A stretch of DNA of 42,805 nt from Methanoregula sp. (GCA_026394655.1 JAPKXU010000221.1:1-42805); one strand, 5' to 3'. Counted from the first letter of the stretch, positions 18,145 to 27,701 are shown. Numbers and translations: made by a program. Notes: generated by a model from the letters alone, not told the origin.

Positions 18145-18450
18145 TTATTTATCATATTGCTTCACGACTTCCGGCAGGCAGTGCACAACACCGCGAATAC
18201 CAGAAACAGTCAGGGTCATGAGAATAGCATCGATCACTTCCTCTTTTGTCGCACCCGCCGCCTTTGCCATCGGAACATGAGCTCTGACTGCCATGTCATC
18301 ACCCATGGCCGCTTTCATTGCGATGTAGATCAGCTGCTTGGTCTTCGCATCAAGTCCCTTTCTGTCTACGAGCGATACGATCAGGCTATTGAACGCTGCC
18401 GCGACTTCCGGCGCTTCTTTCTGGAACAGGTCCATCGGGTTCTGCTGCAT
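18145..18450 (-). CDS. Carboxymuconolactone decarboxylase (AhpD-like) family protein
   Basis: LDAKTKQLIYIAMKAAMGDDMAVRAHVPMAKAAGATKEEVIDAILMTLTVSG. Confidence 0.87.
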   Translation of the reverse strand: MQQNPMDLFQKEAPEVAAAFNSLIVSLVDRKGLDAKTKQLIYIAMKAAMGDDMAVRAHVPMAKAAGATKEEVIDAILMTLTVSGIRGVVHCLPEVVKQYDK

Positions 18451-18812
18451 CGGTAACCTCCACAGTAAGGTCTTGCTTTAAGGTAATAAGCAGAGGGGGT
18501 CGCGGTGCAAAATATGAAAGAGATTTCAATGTTCTGTAAAATCCGGGGATATATCTCGACTGCCATGAAAAATAGGGTGAGTCCTTTCATCTCGATTCAA
18601 GATGCCCTTAAGGGCTTCCCTTTTATCCCTCAAGCTCCTGCCATGGCTGAGTAGTTACGAGATTTCTATGAAATGAAAACTATGAGATAAAAAATGGGCT
18701 GTTACTTTAGAGACAGGAATGGGTCATCCGGTTCTCCTCCCCCTTGCAAATGTTCATTCGGCAATAAGATCGATAGGGTTTCTTCCGCCCTCTTCTTAAA
18801 ATGATAGAAAGG

Positions 18813-19487
18813 TCAGCACCCGCCGTTCACCAGTCCGTCCCGGATTGTGATCACCCTGCCAGCCCGTTGTGCCAGTTCCCTGTTATGGGTGACCACGATA
18901 ACTGTAATACCCTGCCGATGGAGCTCTTCAAAGAGCCGGTAGATCCCGTCCGCGGTGATCGAATCGAGGTTTCCTGTCGGCTCGTCGGCAAGCAGGATCC
19001 GGGGATTGTTCACGAGTGCCCGTGCAATTGCAACCCGCTGCATCTCGCCGCCGCTGAGCTGACCAGGAAAATGTTCCGCCCGGTGCGAGAGCCCGACTTT
19101 TTCGAGTAAGGATTCGATCTTCTGCCGGTCGTACGGACTTCCGGAAAAGATGAGAGGCAAGCCAACATTCTCCCCAACCGTCAGTGTTGGGATAAGGAAG
19201 AACTGCTGGAAGACAAAGCCGATATGCTCCCGGCGGATCTTTACCAGTTCAGCTTCCCCTTTCCCGGTCACCGGCACGCCATCGATCGCGAGCGTTCCGC
19301 AGCTTGGCGTGTCAAGGCACCCGAGGATGTTCAAGAGCGCTGTCTTGCCGGCGCCGGATGGCCCGACAATGGTGACGAACTCACCTGCTTCAATGGTGAG
19401 GTTTACGCCACGGAGGGCGCAGACATCCTCGCGACCCCGCTGGTAGGTCTTGCAGATGCCGGTCGCTTCGATAATACTCATTCCCAC
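18813..19487 (-). CDS. LolD/MacB-type ABC transporter ATP-binding protein
   Basis: [79 protein letters not shown]. Confidence 0.95.
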   Translation of the reverse strand: MGMSIIEATGICKTYQRGREDVCALRGVNLTIEAGEFVTIVGPSGAGKTALLNILGCLDTPSCGTLAIDGVPVTGKGEAELVKIRREHIGFVFQQFFLIPTLTVGENVGLPLIFSGSPYDRQKIESLLEKVGLSHRAEHFPGQLSGGEMQRVAIARALVNNPRILLADEPTGNLDSITADGIYRLFEELHRQGITVIVVTHNRELAQRAGRVITIRDGLVNGGC

Positions 19488-20647
19488 TCACCCCGTATCG
19501 CTTCCATCGGTGAGAGCCGGGCGGATTTCCAGGCAGGGTAGATGCCGCAGAGGAGTCCAAGCCCAATCGAGAACAACAAACATCCTCCGATCAGGAGCGG
19601 GTCAAAGGAGACGAAACTTCCCGAGGGGGCATAGGGTATCAGCTCCCGCACGAACGTCTCGATGATCCCGGAACCTGCCAGTGCCGCAAGGATACCGATA
19701 ATCCCACCCAAGGTAGTGATAAGCAGGGTTTCAGCGATGAGCAGGATGCCGATGTGGTGTCCTGAAGCCCCGATCGCCTTCATCATCCCAATCTCCCGTG
19801 TCCGCTCGTTTACTGACATCAGGAGCGTATTCGTGATCCCTGCAGCACTGATGACGATCGCGATAACGATGACCGAGAAGAGGAGCGAGCGGGCAGAACC
19901 CACGAGGTTCATGATCGTGCCTGTCACCTGCGCCATGGTCACGACCTGGATATCAGGAACCTTCTCCAGGTCCTCCGCGATCCGTGGGATATGCTTCACA
20001 TCATCAGCCCGGACGGCAATCGCCGTGATAAGCCCCACTTTCCCAAACGTCCGCTGGGCATCGGCAAGGGGGAGGAAATGGAAATTGTCATCCTCGCTTC
20101 CGGTGGGCTGAAGAACGCCGATAATCGTGAACTGCTCCTGTGCCGGCCCGAACGGGATCACACTGCCGGCTGCAAGGTTCTCCTTCTCTGCGAGCGTGCT
20201 GCCGATCACCATTACGCGTGTCTCGTTTGCCGAAAAGAACCGCCCGTTCACCTTCCATGCCGGTTTGAGCGGGAGCATCACTGCCGGCTCTATTCCGTAC
20301 ACGATATGTGGCGTACCGTCTTTTGTCACCTGCTGGAGGAGCATCGGGGCAGCGATCGCCACGCCGTCCGTTGCCCGGGCACGGGCAAGATCCTCGTTTG
20401 TCAGGTACTTCGGGATCACGCCCCCGTGGAGGATAAGCGTTGTTGCCTCGTAGGGACAGCCCTTGGGAACCGCGAGCAGGTGGAACCCGAGGCTATCCAT
20501 CTCCCTCGTAAGTTCCCGTTCATACCCCGCAGAGAACGACAGGAGCGAGAAAAGGATCGCAACTGCTATTGCAACACCGGCTATCGTGAGGAGCGTCCTC
20601 CCCTTCCGCCGCTGAAGGTTCTTTACCGCAAACGAGAGGAGGTTCAT
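19478..20647 (-). CDS. FtsX/MacB-type ABC transporter permease
   Basis: MNLLSFAVKNLQRRKGRTLLTIAGVAIAVAILFSLLSF ... VNERTREIGMMKAIGASGHHIGILLIAETLLITTLGGIIGI. Confidence 0.93.
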   Translation of the reverse strand: MNLLSFAVKNLQRRKGRTLLTIAGVAIAVAILFSLLSFSAGYERELTREMDSLGFHLLAVPKGCPYEATTLILHGGVIPKYLTNEDLARARATDGVAIAAPMLLQQVTKDGTPHIVYGIEPAVMLPLKPAWKVNGRFFSANETRVMVIGSTLAEKENLAAGSVIPFGPAQEQFTIIGVLQPTGSEDDNFHFLPLADAQRTFGKVGLITAIAVRADDVKHIPRIAEDLEKVPDIQVVTMAQVTGTIMNLVGSARSLLFSVIVIAIVISAAGITNTLLMSVNERTREIGMMKAIGASGHHIGILLIAETLLITTLGGIIGILAALAGSGIIETFVRELIPYAPSGSFVSFDPLLIGGCLLFSIGLGLLCGIYPAWKSARLSPMEAIRGEWE

Positions 20648-21066
20648 GGGTACGTCCGGGCACCTGTTGCTACGGTGGCAGCGGTAAGTGTGGGATCTCC
20701 TTTTGCGACATGGATGACTCCTTTCACTACGACGGTCGCGCCCTGCAGCTGGGGGATAGCGAAGTTATTTGGTGCAAGGTCCACGTAGATGAGACCGGTC
20801 CCGTCCTCCAGCATAAACCAGCAGCCGGATCCGCACTCATTCGTGATCTTCCCTTTCATCACAACCTCCTTGCCTTCATAAGCTGCGGGATCTTTTACGA
20901 TCTCGCCGATAGAAACGCTGCCGGTCGATACAGGGGCAGACGGTGTTCCCGCGGGTGCCGGCTGTGTGGTGCAGCCGGCGATGAGAACCGCTCCGATGAG
21001 AATGCCGGCAAGGATAAGCGGAAGATAAGCCCGGTTTGAGGGTTTGGTTGATGTTGTGATCTGCAT
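20644..21066 (-). CDS. Lipoprotein with OB-fold (tRNA_anti-like/CcmE-like) domain
   Basis: Lipobox ILIGAVLIAGCTTQ; VSIGEIVKDPAAYEGKEVVMKGKITNECGSGCWFMLEDGTGLIYVDL...GATVVVKGVI. Confidence 0.8.
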   Translation of the reverse strand: MQITTSTKPSNRAYLPLILAGILIGAVLIAGCTTQPAPAGTPSAPVSTGSVSIGEIVKDPAAYEGKEVVMKGKITNECGSGCWFMLEDGTGLIYVDLAPNNFAIPQLQGATVVVKGVIHVAKGDPTLTAATVATGARTYP

Positions 21067-21111
21067 TTTTTTCACCGTGATCGGGTATCCGTTATGGACA
21101 GAGATCGGCGT

Positions 21112-21125
21112 TTCACAATTGTGAT
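21112..21125. promoter_or_regulatory. Operator-like site TTCACAATTGTGAT
   Basis: 46 bp upstream of the OB-lipoprotein start; TATA-like tatttttat (minus strand, 21144..21152) about 30 bp upstream of motif centre. Confidence 0.65.
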
Positions 21126-21349
21126 TATTCTAAGGAAGGTGCCATAAAAATACTATTGTTCGGGGCAATCCGTGGGAAAAAAGATATTTGACCGGGAGAT
21201 GTTGCCGATTCCCCCGGGCATCACAGCGGGTGCGTGCTGCGTTGCATGAGGCGATATGTTCCGGTATGAGTGTTGACGATGACGGATAGTTGTAAAACCG
21301 TATGACACTTCCGGATTAGGTTCGAGGACGTGAAATCAGGATTTGATCG

Positions 21350-21580
21350 TCACGGACGCATACCATGAACAGCAGATCGTCCGCGTGTTATGCGGAATGC
21401 AGTCACTGGTGAGTCTGTCCTTGTCAGCTCCGTTGGACGACAATATTGCCCGGAGCTCCGGATACCGCTGAACCATTCCACATACCTTGCCAGCCGGATG
21501 CCGGGATTGGCACGGGCAGCGGTGCCGGGTGTGCCCGGCTTGGCTGCAGGTCCTGCGATATTCTTATAGTGTGTGTTCAT
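21350..21580 (-). CDS. Doubtful small ORF downstream of a palindromic site
   Basis: 76 aa [40 protein letters not shown]...; starts 11 nt from the palindrome at 21591..21608; low-complexity sequence. Confidence 0.2.
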   Translation of the reverse strand: MNTHYKNIAGPAAKPGTPGTAARANPGIRLARYVEWFSGIRSSGQYCRPTELTRTDSPVTAFRITRGRSAVHGMRP

Positions 21581-21590
21581 GGATGTTTCC

Positions 21591-21608
21591 TGTTCACTTT
21601 TGTGAACA
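21591..21608. promoter_or_regulatory. Operator-like site TGTTCACTTTTGTGAACA
   Basis: 7-bp inverted repeat around TTTT; same half-sites TTCAC/GTGAA as the other copies. Confidence 0.55.
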
Positions 21609-21763
21609 CACTGTATGGGCCGGAACAAGTAATATACTCTGATTTTGCGTCCGTTTTTGCCGCTATTGTCTTATCTTCCTGCAGGAATGATATCACAAAG
21701 ATCTCAGGATCTCATACCGGCTTTTTTTGCTGGAAAACAAGGTATAATATCAGACCCGGACAA

Positions 21764-21777
21764 TTAACAATTGTGAA
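21764..21777. promoter_or_regulatory. Operator-like site TTAACAATTGTGAA
   Basis: 59 bp upstream of the cysK ATG and centred 24 bp downstream of TATA-like tataatat (21743..21750). Confidence 0.65.
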
Positions 21778-21835
21778 TTTCCGGAACACCGCCAGTATAT
21801 GCGGGAGATTTTCCGGATTCGTAGAGGGAAAAACT

Positions 21836-22765
21836 ATGGCAAAGATTTATGACAATATTACGGCAACAATCGGCAATACACCGCTCGTGCGGCTGAACCG
21901 TATCACCCACGGTGCCGTAGCAACAGTGCTTGTAAAACTTGAGTCCTTCAACCCCATGAGCAGCGTTAAGGACCGTATCGGAGTATCGATGCTTGATGCA
22001 GCCGAACGTGCAGGACTCATCAAGCCGGATACGATCATCCTTGAACCGACCAGCGGCAACACCGGCATCGCGCTTGCGATGGTTTCTGCTGCCCGGGGCT
22101 ATAAGATCACGCTTGTTATGCCCGAGACGATGACAATCGAACGGCGCAAACTCCTAAAAGCCTTCGGCGCCGAACTCATCCTCACGCCCGGAAAAGACGG
22201 GATGAAGGGAGCGATAGGAAAAGCCGAGGCACTTCTTGCAGAGAATCCCCGGTATTTCTACATCCCCCAGCAGTTCAAGAACCCGTCAAACCCGGAGATT
22301 CACCGGAGAACGACGGCAGAAGAGATCTGGCGGGACACAGGTGGCAAGGTCGACGCGGTTGTATCCGGTGTAGGAACCGGTGGTACGATCACAGGAATTG
22401 CGGGAGTAATCAAGCCAAGAAGGCCGGGGTTCAAAGCAATCGCAGTCGAACCCGATGCATCTCCGGTGTTATCCGGGGGCCAGCCCGGTCCCCACAAGAT
22501 CCAGGGGATTGGTGCCGGGTTCATCCCCGATGTTCTGGATCGTAGCCTCGTTGATGAGATCATCCGTGTAACCAATGAAAATGCCATCGCAACGGCACGC
22601 GATCTTGCGAAGAAAGAGGGCATCCTTGCCGGGATATCATCCGGTGCTGCTTTATGGGCAGCTCTGCAGGTTGCAGCACGTAAGGACTATGCAGGCAGAG
22701 TTATTGTGGTCATCCTTCCTGATACCGGAGAGCGGTACCTGAGTACCGAACTTTTCGATGTATGA
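21836..22765 (+). CDS. cysK: Cysteine synthase (O-acetylserine sulfhydrylase)
   Basis: [99 protein letters not shown]. Confidence 0.95.
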   Translation: MAKIYDNITATIGNTPLVRLNRITHGAVATVLVKLESFNPMSSVKDRIGVSMLDAAERAGLIKPDTIILEPTSGNTGIALAMVSAARGYKITLVMPETMTIERRKLLKAFGAELILTPGKDGMKGAIGKAEALLAENPRYFYIPQQFKNPSNPEIHRRTTAEEIWRDTGGKVDAVVSGVGTGGTITGIAGVIKPRRPGFKAIAVEPDASPVLSGGQPGPHKIQGIGAGFIPDVLDRSLVDEIIRVTNENAIATARDLAKKEGILAGISSGAALWAALQVAARKDYAGRVIVVILPDTGERYLSTELFDV

Positions 22766-22777
22766 TGAGGATATACC

Positions 22778-23743
22778 ATGGTTTTTGACCGGCTCCGGGA
22801 AGATATCAGGGCAATTTTTTTAAAGGATCCTGCCGCCAGATCCACGATCGAAGTCATCTTCTGTTATCCCGGGCTCCATGCAATCTGGTTTCACCGGCGG
22901 GCCCACTGGCTCTGGACCCATAACCTGAAATTCTGTGCCCGGTTCGTTTCTCATATCAGCAGGTTTTTAACCGGCATTGAGATCCATCCCGGAGCACAGC
23001 TGGGCCGGCGGGTGGTCATCGACCATGGCATGGGCGTCGTCATCGGTGAAACTGCCGAGGTCGGCGAAGACGTTCTCATCTACATGGGTGTTGTGCTGGG
23101 CGGCACGGCGCTCGAGAATGTCAAGCGCCATCCGACTATAGAGGAGGGTGTTATTCTCGGGTCCGGAGCCACTGTCCTTGGTCCCATCCGGATCGGGAAG
23201 GGTGCAAAAGTCGGGGCAGGATCGGTGGTGGTCCGGTCCGTCCCTCCCGGTGCAACGGTTGTCGGCGTCCCGGGCAGGATCGCCGCCCCGGAGGACGGTT
23301 CGCAGGAAGATCTGGTTGAGGAGGTCATGCCTGATCCAATGCTCCGGGTGATGAGCCGGCTCCTGGACCGGCAGAACCATCTTGAGGAGCAGCTCCGCAC
23401 TATTGAGCAGGCACGGAACGGCCCGATCTCCTCCGCCGTCCAACAGGAGCTCGTCTGCGAGAACCAGATCCGCGAGGCGTTGAGGGACGTGATCGATCCT
23501 GAGGTTGGCATAGATATCGTAGACCTCGGGCTCATCAAAGAGATACGGGTGAAAGGTACCAGCGCGGAGATTGATATGGTCCTCACCTGTAAAGCCTGCC
23601 CCCTCTCAGATCACCTCTCCGGTCAGGTGCAGCGTAAGGTGCTCGGAATCTGCAACATAGAGCACGTGACCGTGAACGTTCTGGACGAGCAATGGAACTG
23701 GGACCGGTTCGTCAAACAGCGGGGAAGTCTCCGGCAGATCTGA
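22778..23743 (+). CDS. Serine O-acetyltransferase (CysE-like) fused to a C-terminal MIP18/DUF59 domain
   Basis: Residues 1-170: [46 protein letters not shown]...[28 protein letters not shown]-terminus: [50 protein letters not shown]. Confidence 0.92.
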   Translation: MVFDRLREDIRAIFLKDPAARSTIEVIFCYPGLHAIWFHRRAHWLWTHNLKFCARFVSHISRFLTGIEIHPGAQLGRRVVIDHGMGVVIGETAEVGEDVLIYMGVVLGGTALENVKRHPTIEEGVILGSGATVLGPIRIGKGAKVGAGSVVVRSVPPGATVVGVPGRIAAPEDGSQEDLVEEVMPDPMLRVMSRLLDRQNHLEEQLRTIEQARNGPISSAVQQELVCENQIREALRDVIDPEVGIDIVDLGLIKEIRVKGTSAEIDMVLTCKACPLSDHLSGQVQRKVLGICNIEHVTVNVLDEQWNWDRFVKQRGSLRQI

Positions 23744-23811
23744 ACCGTGGCAGTACCAGGGAATACTTCCCCGTTTTTTCTGCCCTTTTAAAACTTCAGG
23801 TAGCGGTAAAA

Positions 23812-23825
23812 TTCACAATTGTGAT
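23812..23825. promoter_or_regulatory. Operator-like site TTCACAATTGTGAT
   Basis: Upstream of pdxS; TATA-like ttttaaaa (23786..23793) centred 29 bp upstream of motif centre. Confidence 0.65.
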
Positions 23826-23947
23826 TATCTTTATCAGCTCATGTACCCTACATCGTAGGATACTTCCGGAAGCAGGAAGCACCCCTTTGAGGCGCCCAGC
23901 CACTTCCCGCAAATCCGGGGACACAGAATAAAAAACAGGAGGAACTC

Positions 23948-24844
23948 ATGGAATTATCAGAACTCAGGCATGGCACCGAACTTGTCAAACGAGGGTTTGC
24001 TTCCATGCAGAAAGGCGGCGTCATCATGGACGTCGTGAATGCAGAGCAGGCAAAGATTGCAGAAGAAGCAGGTGCCGTCGCAGTGATGTCCTTAGAGCGT
24101 GTGCCATCCGACATCCGGAAAGACGGGGGAGTTGCCCGTATGGCGGACCCGGAACGGGTCATGGAGATCATCGAAGCGGTCTCGATTCCGGTGATGGGCA
24201 AGGTACGTATCGGACACTTTGTCGAGGCACAGGTGCTTGAAGTGCTCGGTGTGGATATGATCGATGAAAGCGAGGTGCTGACACCTGCCGATGAAGAGTA
24301 CCACATTGAGAAGACACGGTTTACCGTGCCGTTTGTCTGCGGGGCACGGAATCTTGGGGAAGCACTTCGCAGGATCAATGAAGGTGCTGCGATGATCCGT
24401 ACAAAAGGAGAGGCAGGCACCGGTAACGTGGTTGAAGCTGTCCGGCACATGCGGGCGATCATGGGAGGAATCCGTACAATCCAGAGACTCGAACCGCAGG
24501 AACTGGTTGGCTATGCACGCGAAATCGAAGCACCGGTCGAACTTGTGATTGATTGCGCGAAACGGGGACGGCTCCCTGTAGTGAACTTTTCTGCGGGGGG
24601 TATCGCAACACCAGCGGATGCAGCGCTCATGATGCAGCTTGGCGCTGATGGTGTGTTTGTCGGCTCGGGTATTTTCAAATCAGAAAATCCGCAGAAGCGG
24701 GCAAAGGCGATCGTTGAATCGGTAAATAATTTCACTGATGCAACATTGATCGCCCGCGTAAGCAGGAGCCTGGGTGAGGCGATGCCGGGATTAGATGTTC
24801 ACCTGTTAAAAGAGAACGAGGTACTGCAGTACCGGGGGACTTAG
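23948..24844 (+). CDS. pdxS: Pyridoxal 5'-phosphate synthase subunit PdxS
   Basis: [97 protein letters not shown]. Confidence 0.97.
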   Translation: MELSELRHGTELVKRGFASMQKGGVIMDVVNAEQAKIAEEAGAVAVMSLERVPSDIRKDGGVARMADPERVMEIIEAVSIPVMGKVRIGHFVEAQVLEVLGVDMIDESEVLTPADEEYHIEKTRFTVPFVCGARNLGEALRRINEGAAMIRTKGEAGTGNVVEAVRHMRAIMGGIRTIQRLEPQELVGYAREIEAPVELVIDCAKRGRLPVVNFSAGGIATPADAALMMQLGADGVFVGSGIFKSENPQKRAKAIVESVNNFTDATLIARVSRSLGEAMPGLDVHLLKENEVLQYRGT

Positions 24845-24896
24845 GATTGCATTCCCCCGGGATACAATCTTAATCCGGACTACAAGATCGAAATAC

Positions 24897-24910
24897 TTAA
24901 CAATTGTGAA
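24897..24910. promoter_or_regulatory. Operator-like site TTAACAATTGTGAA
   Basis: 31 bp upstream of the GTG start of the small wHTH regulator gene. Confidence 0.65.
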
Positions 24911-24940
24911 CTCTTACAGATCTGTGGTAATCCACTATGA

Positions 24941-25222
24941 GTGATCGTTTTTGTCAAAAATACCAACGTCAATGATATAAGGACTGCACAGATCGGGCAC
25001 CTGCCGCCATCGGTAAAGCTCGTGTACAAAGTTCTCGAAACCAGCGGACAGATGACGCAGAAGGATCTCATCCGCGAGACCTCCCTGCCGTCCCGGACAG
25101 TGCGGTACGCACTGGGCAGGTTAAAGGATGAGAAGGTCCTTATCGAGCGCCATTATTTCACCGACGCCCGACAGAGCCTGTACGGTCTTAACAGACCGGT
25201 TGCGGAGGTGGTGGCGGCATGA
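24941..25222 (+). CDS. Small winged-helix (MarR/TrmB-like) transcriptional regulator
   Basis: LPPSVKLVYKVLETSGQMTQKDLIRETSLPSRTVRYALGRLKDEKVLIERHYFTDARQSLYGL; GTG start. Confidence 0.85.
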   Translation: MIVFVKNTNVNDIRTAQIGHLPPSVKLVYKVLETSGQMTQKDLIRETSLPSRTVRYALGRLKDEKVLIERHYFTDARQSLYGLNRPVAEVVAA

Positions 25223-25380
25223 TGCGCCGGCACTCCGGCACGCAGATGCCGGTATTGCAGTTGCCGGTGCGACCAACGCAGTTAAGTCAGTTGAAGATAA
25301 GTCTTAACAAAACCCGGGCTCTCGATTGTTGTTGATGCAATCGGGAGGAGCCGGGAAATATTCCGGCGGAGGGAATCCTC

Positions 25381-26142
25381 GTGAACTCTTCTCCAACTGT
25401 CCCGATCCCGTATCGCATCATCGCACTTGTACAGGAGCGCAACCGTCTCTTTGCGTACCCCCTCGAACGTCTGGCAGGTGAGATCAAGGCCACCGGGTTC
25501 CGGTGCAGCTGTTGCGGGTCGTGCTGCTCCCGTGCTATCAACCGGCACATCTTTCTTTTGAACCGAGATGTGGCAGACGTGAAAAAAATCGATCCTGCTG
25601 CGTTCGAACCCGCTCCCGACCCTGAGTTCTGTGACCAGACTGGCACGTTCTATGTGTCGGGATATGCACTCCGGATAAAAAATGATAAGCCGGGGTCATG
25701 CTGGTTTCTTGAGAATGGCAGGTGCCGGATCTATGACCAGCGGTTTTCTGTCTGCCGCATCTACCCGCATATGCTCCGCCGGAATTCTGATAATTCCGGG
25801 CAGGTGACGTGGCGACAGTTCGCACGAAAAAACGAACACGGGCAATATCACCAAGATTTGCCCGATGACGAATGCCTTTCGCTCGCCCGGGAAAGCAAGG
25901 AATATGAAAACGCCTTTTTAACCCACCAGATCTCATTTCTCGAAACCATTCACGATTATTTTTCCACGCATCATCTCCGGCATGACCAGAAAATGTATGA
26001 TTACCAGGTGCAGCGGGTTTTGCAGGGCAGACCGGTCAAAGTAATGGTGTATCATGCCGGAGGACTCCAAGAGCACCGGATTACAAAAGATGCCTCCTCA
26101 TGGCATGACTCCTGCCAGTCTGGTGTGCCTGACCACCGGTGA
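25381..26142 (+). CDS. YkgJ-family Cys-cluster protein
   Basis: FRCSCCGSCCSRAINRHIFLLNRDVADVKKIDP...CWFLENGRCRIYDQRFSVCRIYPHM. Confidence 0.85.
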   Translation: MNSSPTVPIPYRIIALVQERNRLFAYPLERLAGEIKATGFRCSCCGSCCSRAINRHIFLLNRDVADVKKIDPAAFEPAPDPEFCDQTGTFYVSGYALRIKNDKPGSCWFLENGRCRIYDQRFSVCRIYPHMLRRNSDNSGQVTWRQFARKNEHGQYHQDLPDDECLSLARESKEYENAFLTHQISFLETIHDYFSTHHLRHDQKMYDYQVQRVLQGRPVKVMVYHAGGLQEHRITKDASSWHDSCQSGVPDHR

Positions 26143-26197
26143 TGAAGTGGTTTACAGCGAGAGACGCACACTGCGAGGCTGTGATTTTTTTTTGGGG

Positions 26198-26224
26198 ATA
26201 TGCCGGCGCAAACATCCGGCATAT
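26198..26224. repeat. Inverted repeat (9-bp stem) downstream of the YkgJ-like gene
   Basis: atatgccgg ... ccggcatat with 9-nt loop, preceded by a T9 run. Confidence 0.5.
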
Positions 26225-26400
26225 GTGCCAGAACCGGTATCAGAGAGAGGGATACCCACAAATCTCAAAAATATTAAAAACATGACGGGTTTATAAAATT
26301 AAGACTCTTCTCCAATTTTAGGATGGCTTTGATATGAAAATATTGGAGTCTATATACGACAGATCAGACATCCGGAAATTGATTATGGAGTGCAAAATTC

Positions 26401-26444
26401 TCATTGCTTTGGTGCGAAACCTTTTGGCTTCATGCGAGTTTTTT
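26401..26444. repeat. Copy A of imperfect direct repeat flanking the hydrolase gene
   Basis: tcattgctttggtgcgaaaccttttggcttcatgcgagtttttt; 18-nt identical core shared with 27279..27320. Confidence 0.75.
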
Positions 26445-26527
26445 AATTTTATTCCTGTGCAACAATCTATTATCAGATCACGAAGCAAAGTCACATCAGA
26501 AATATCCGATTGGGAGTATGTCTCAAA

Positions 26528-27193
26528 ATGGCAACTTACGTTCTGGTTCATGGCGGTAACATGTCTACAGAAACCTGGAACAAACTTACCAGAGGAGATC
26601 CTGTTTACACAAAAGACGGCCATATGGGCGCCAGATATTGGGACGGAACCGTTTTTGCACTCAAGGCACATAACCACCGCGTTTTTGCGCCGACACTAAA
26701 AGACGAACACGGCTGCCACATGACCGATCATATCGGGCAGATATGCTCGTTGATGGCTGAAAATGACTTGCGGGATGTCATCCTCGTCGGACACAGTTAT
26801 GGCGGGATGGTAATAACCGGTGTTGCAGACAAAATGGCGGACAGGATCCGCCGTTTGGTGTATCTCGATGCCGCAATACCTGATCCGGGACAATCCCTGT
26901 ATGACATTCTCATGCTGGGTTTATCAGCCAACTCTGGCAATCAGCCACTCCTTCCGGAACCGTCACCTCCGTATGTCGAAAAACTGCAGTTTGACGCAGC
27001 GACAATACAATCATTACCGAAAACCTACATTTTCTGTACAAAAAGCGAATTTGCTGACGTTGCTCGTGTCGCCAGACAAAAAATTGCTACCGGGAAAGGA
27101 TGGACTTGCATTGAGATGCCGTCATCCCATGTGCCAATGGCTGACATGCCGGACGAGTTTTACCAATTGATGCTGGATCTCGCTAAAAAATAA
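26528..27193 (+). CDS. Alpha/beta hydrolase (EstC/salicylate-esterase-like)
   Basis: MATYVLVHGGNMSTETWNKL, VILVGHSYGGMVITGVADKMADRIRRLVYLDAAIPDPGQS, SSHVPMADMPDEFYQLMLDLA. Confidence 0.87.
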   Translation: MATYVLVHGGNMSTETWNKLTRGDPVYTKDGHMGARYWDGTVFALKAHNHRVFAPTLKDEHGCHMTDHIGQICSLMAENDLRDVILVGHSYGGMVITGVADKMADRIRRLVYLDAAIPDPGQSLYDILMLGLSANSGNQPLLPEPSPPYVEKLQFDAATIQSLPKTYIFCTKSEFADVARVARQKIATGKGWTCIEMPSSHVPMADMPDEFYQLMLDLAKK

Positions 27194-27278
27194 CCAGTTT
27201 TTTATCCGTGGCTCTGTCTAAAAAAATGAACAGATTTCACTGCCCATAAACAAGGATTATTGTTCATTCATCAGATTT

Positions 27279-27320
27279 TCATTGCTTTGGTGCGAAGTCT
27301 TTGATTTCATGCGGTTTTTT
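27279..27320. repeat. Copy B of imperfect direct repeat flanking the hydrolase gene
   Basis: tcattgctttggtgcgaagtctttgatttcatgcggtttttt. Confidence 0.75.
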
Positions 27321-27701
27321 CTCCCCCCCATCCCTTTCCTGTATCTCACCCACTCCATAATCATGAAGACCGCCAGATCCCGAACCCGCAATCTCACACG
27401 ACACCGGCAAGCACCGCCGTTTTTACAAGCATCACCCCGTAAAAAGCGACCAACATAGGAGCCGAACCCTCCTAAACAACCAGCACAACCTCCAGCACCA
27501 TCCAAAGGGTCAGCTCTGTAAAAATGCCGGTAACGAGGTGTTTGATTGTGCAATCATCGAATATGGGAAGATCCGGTTATAGATTGAAAATTGACAAGCC
27601 AACTTTCATTTTGCCTGTCTGAACGGGCATTATTAGACCGGGTTTTTTCTTAGCATTTGTCGTAATAATGGTTTTTGGATTCTACCCTCAACAATGTGGT
27701 A

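Noticed and set aside
18597-18617. Small palindrome gcccttaagggc
   Set aside because: Single short occurrence with no positional link to a gene start; not distinguishable from chance.
19991-20788. 265-aa plus-strand ORF
   Set aside because: Antisense to the FtsX-type permease and OB-lipoprotein genes.
21446-21835. N-terminal extension of the cysK ORF
   Set aside because: Extension covers TATA-like sequence and the palindromic sites; native start is MAKIYDN at 21836.
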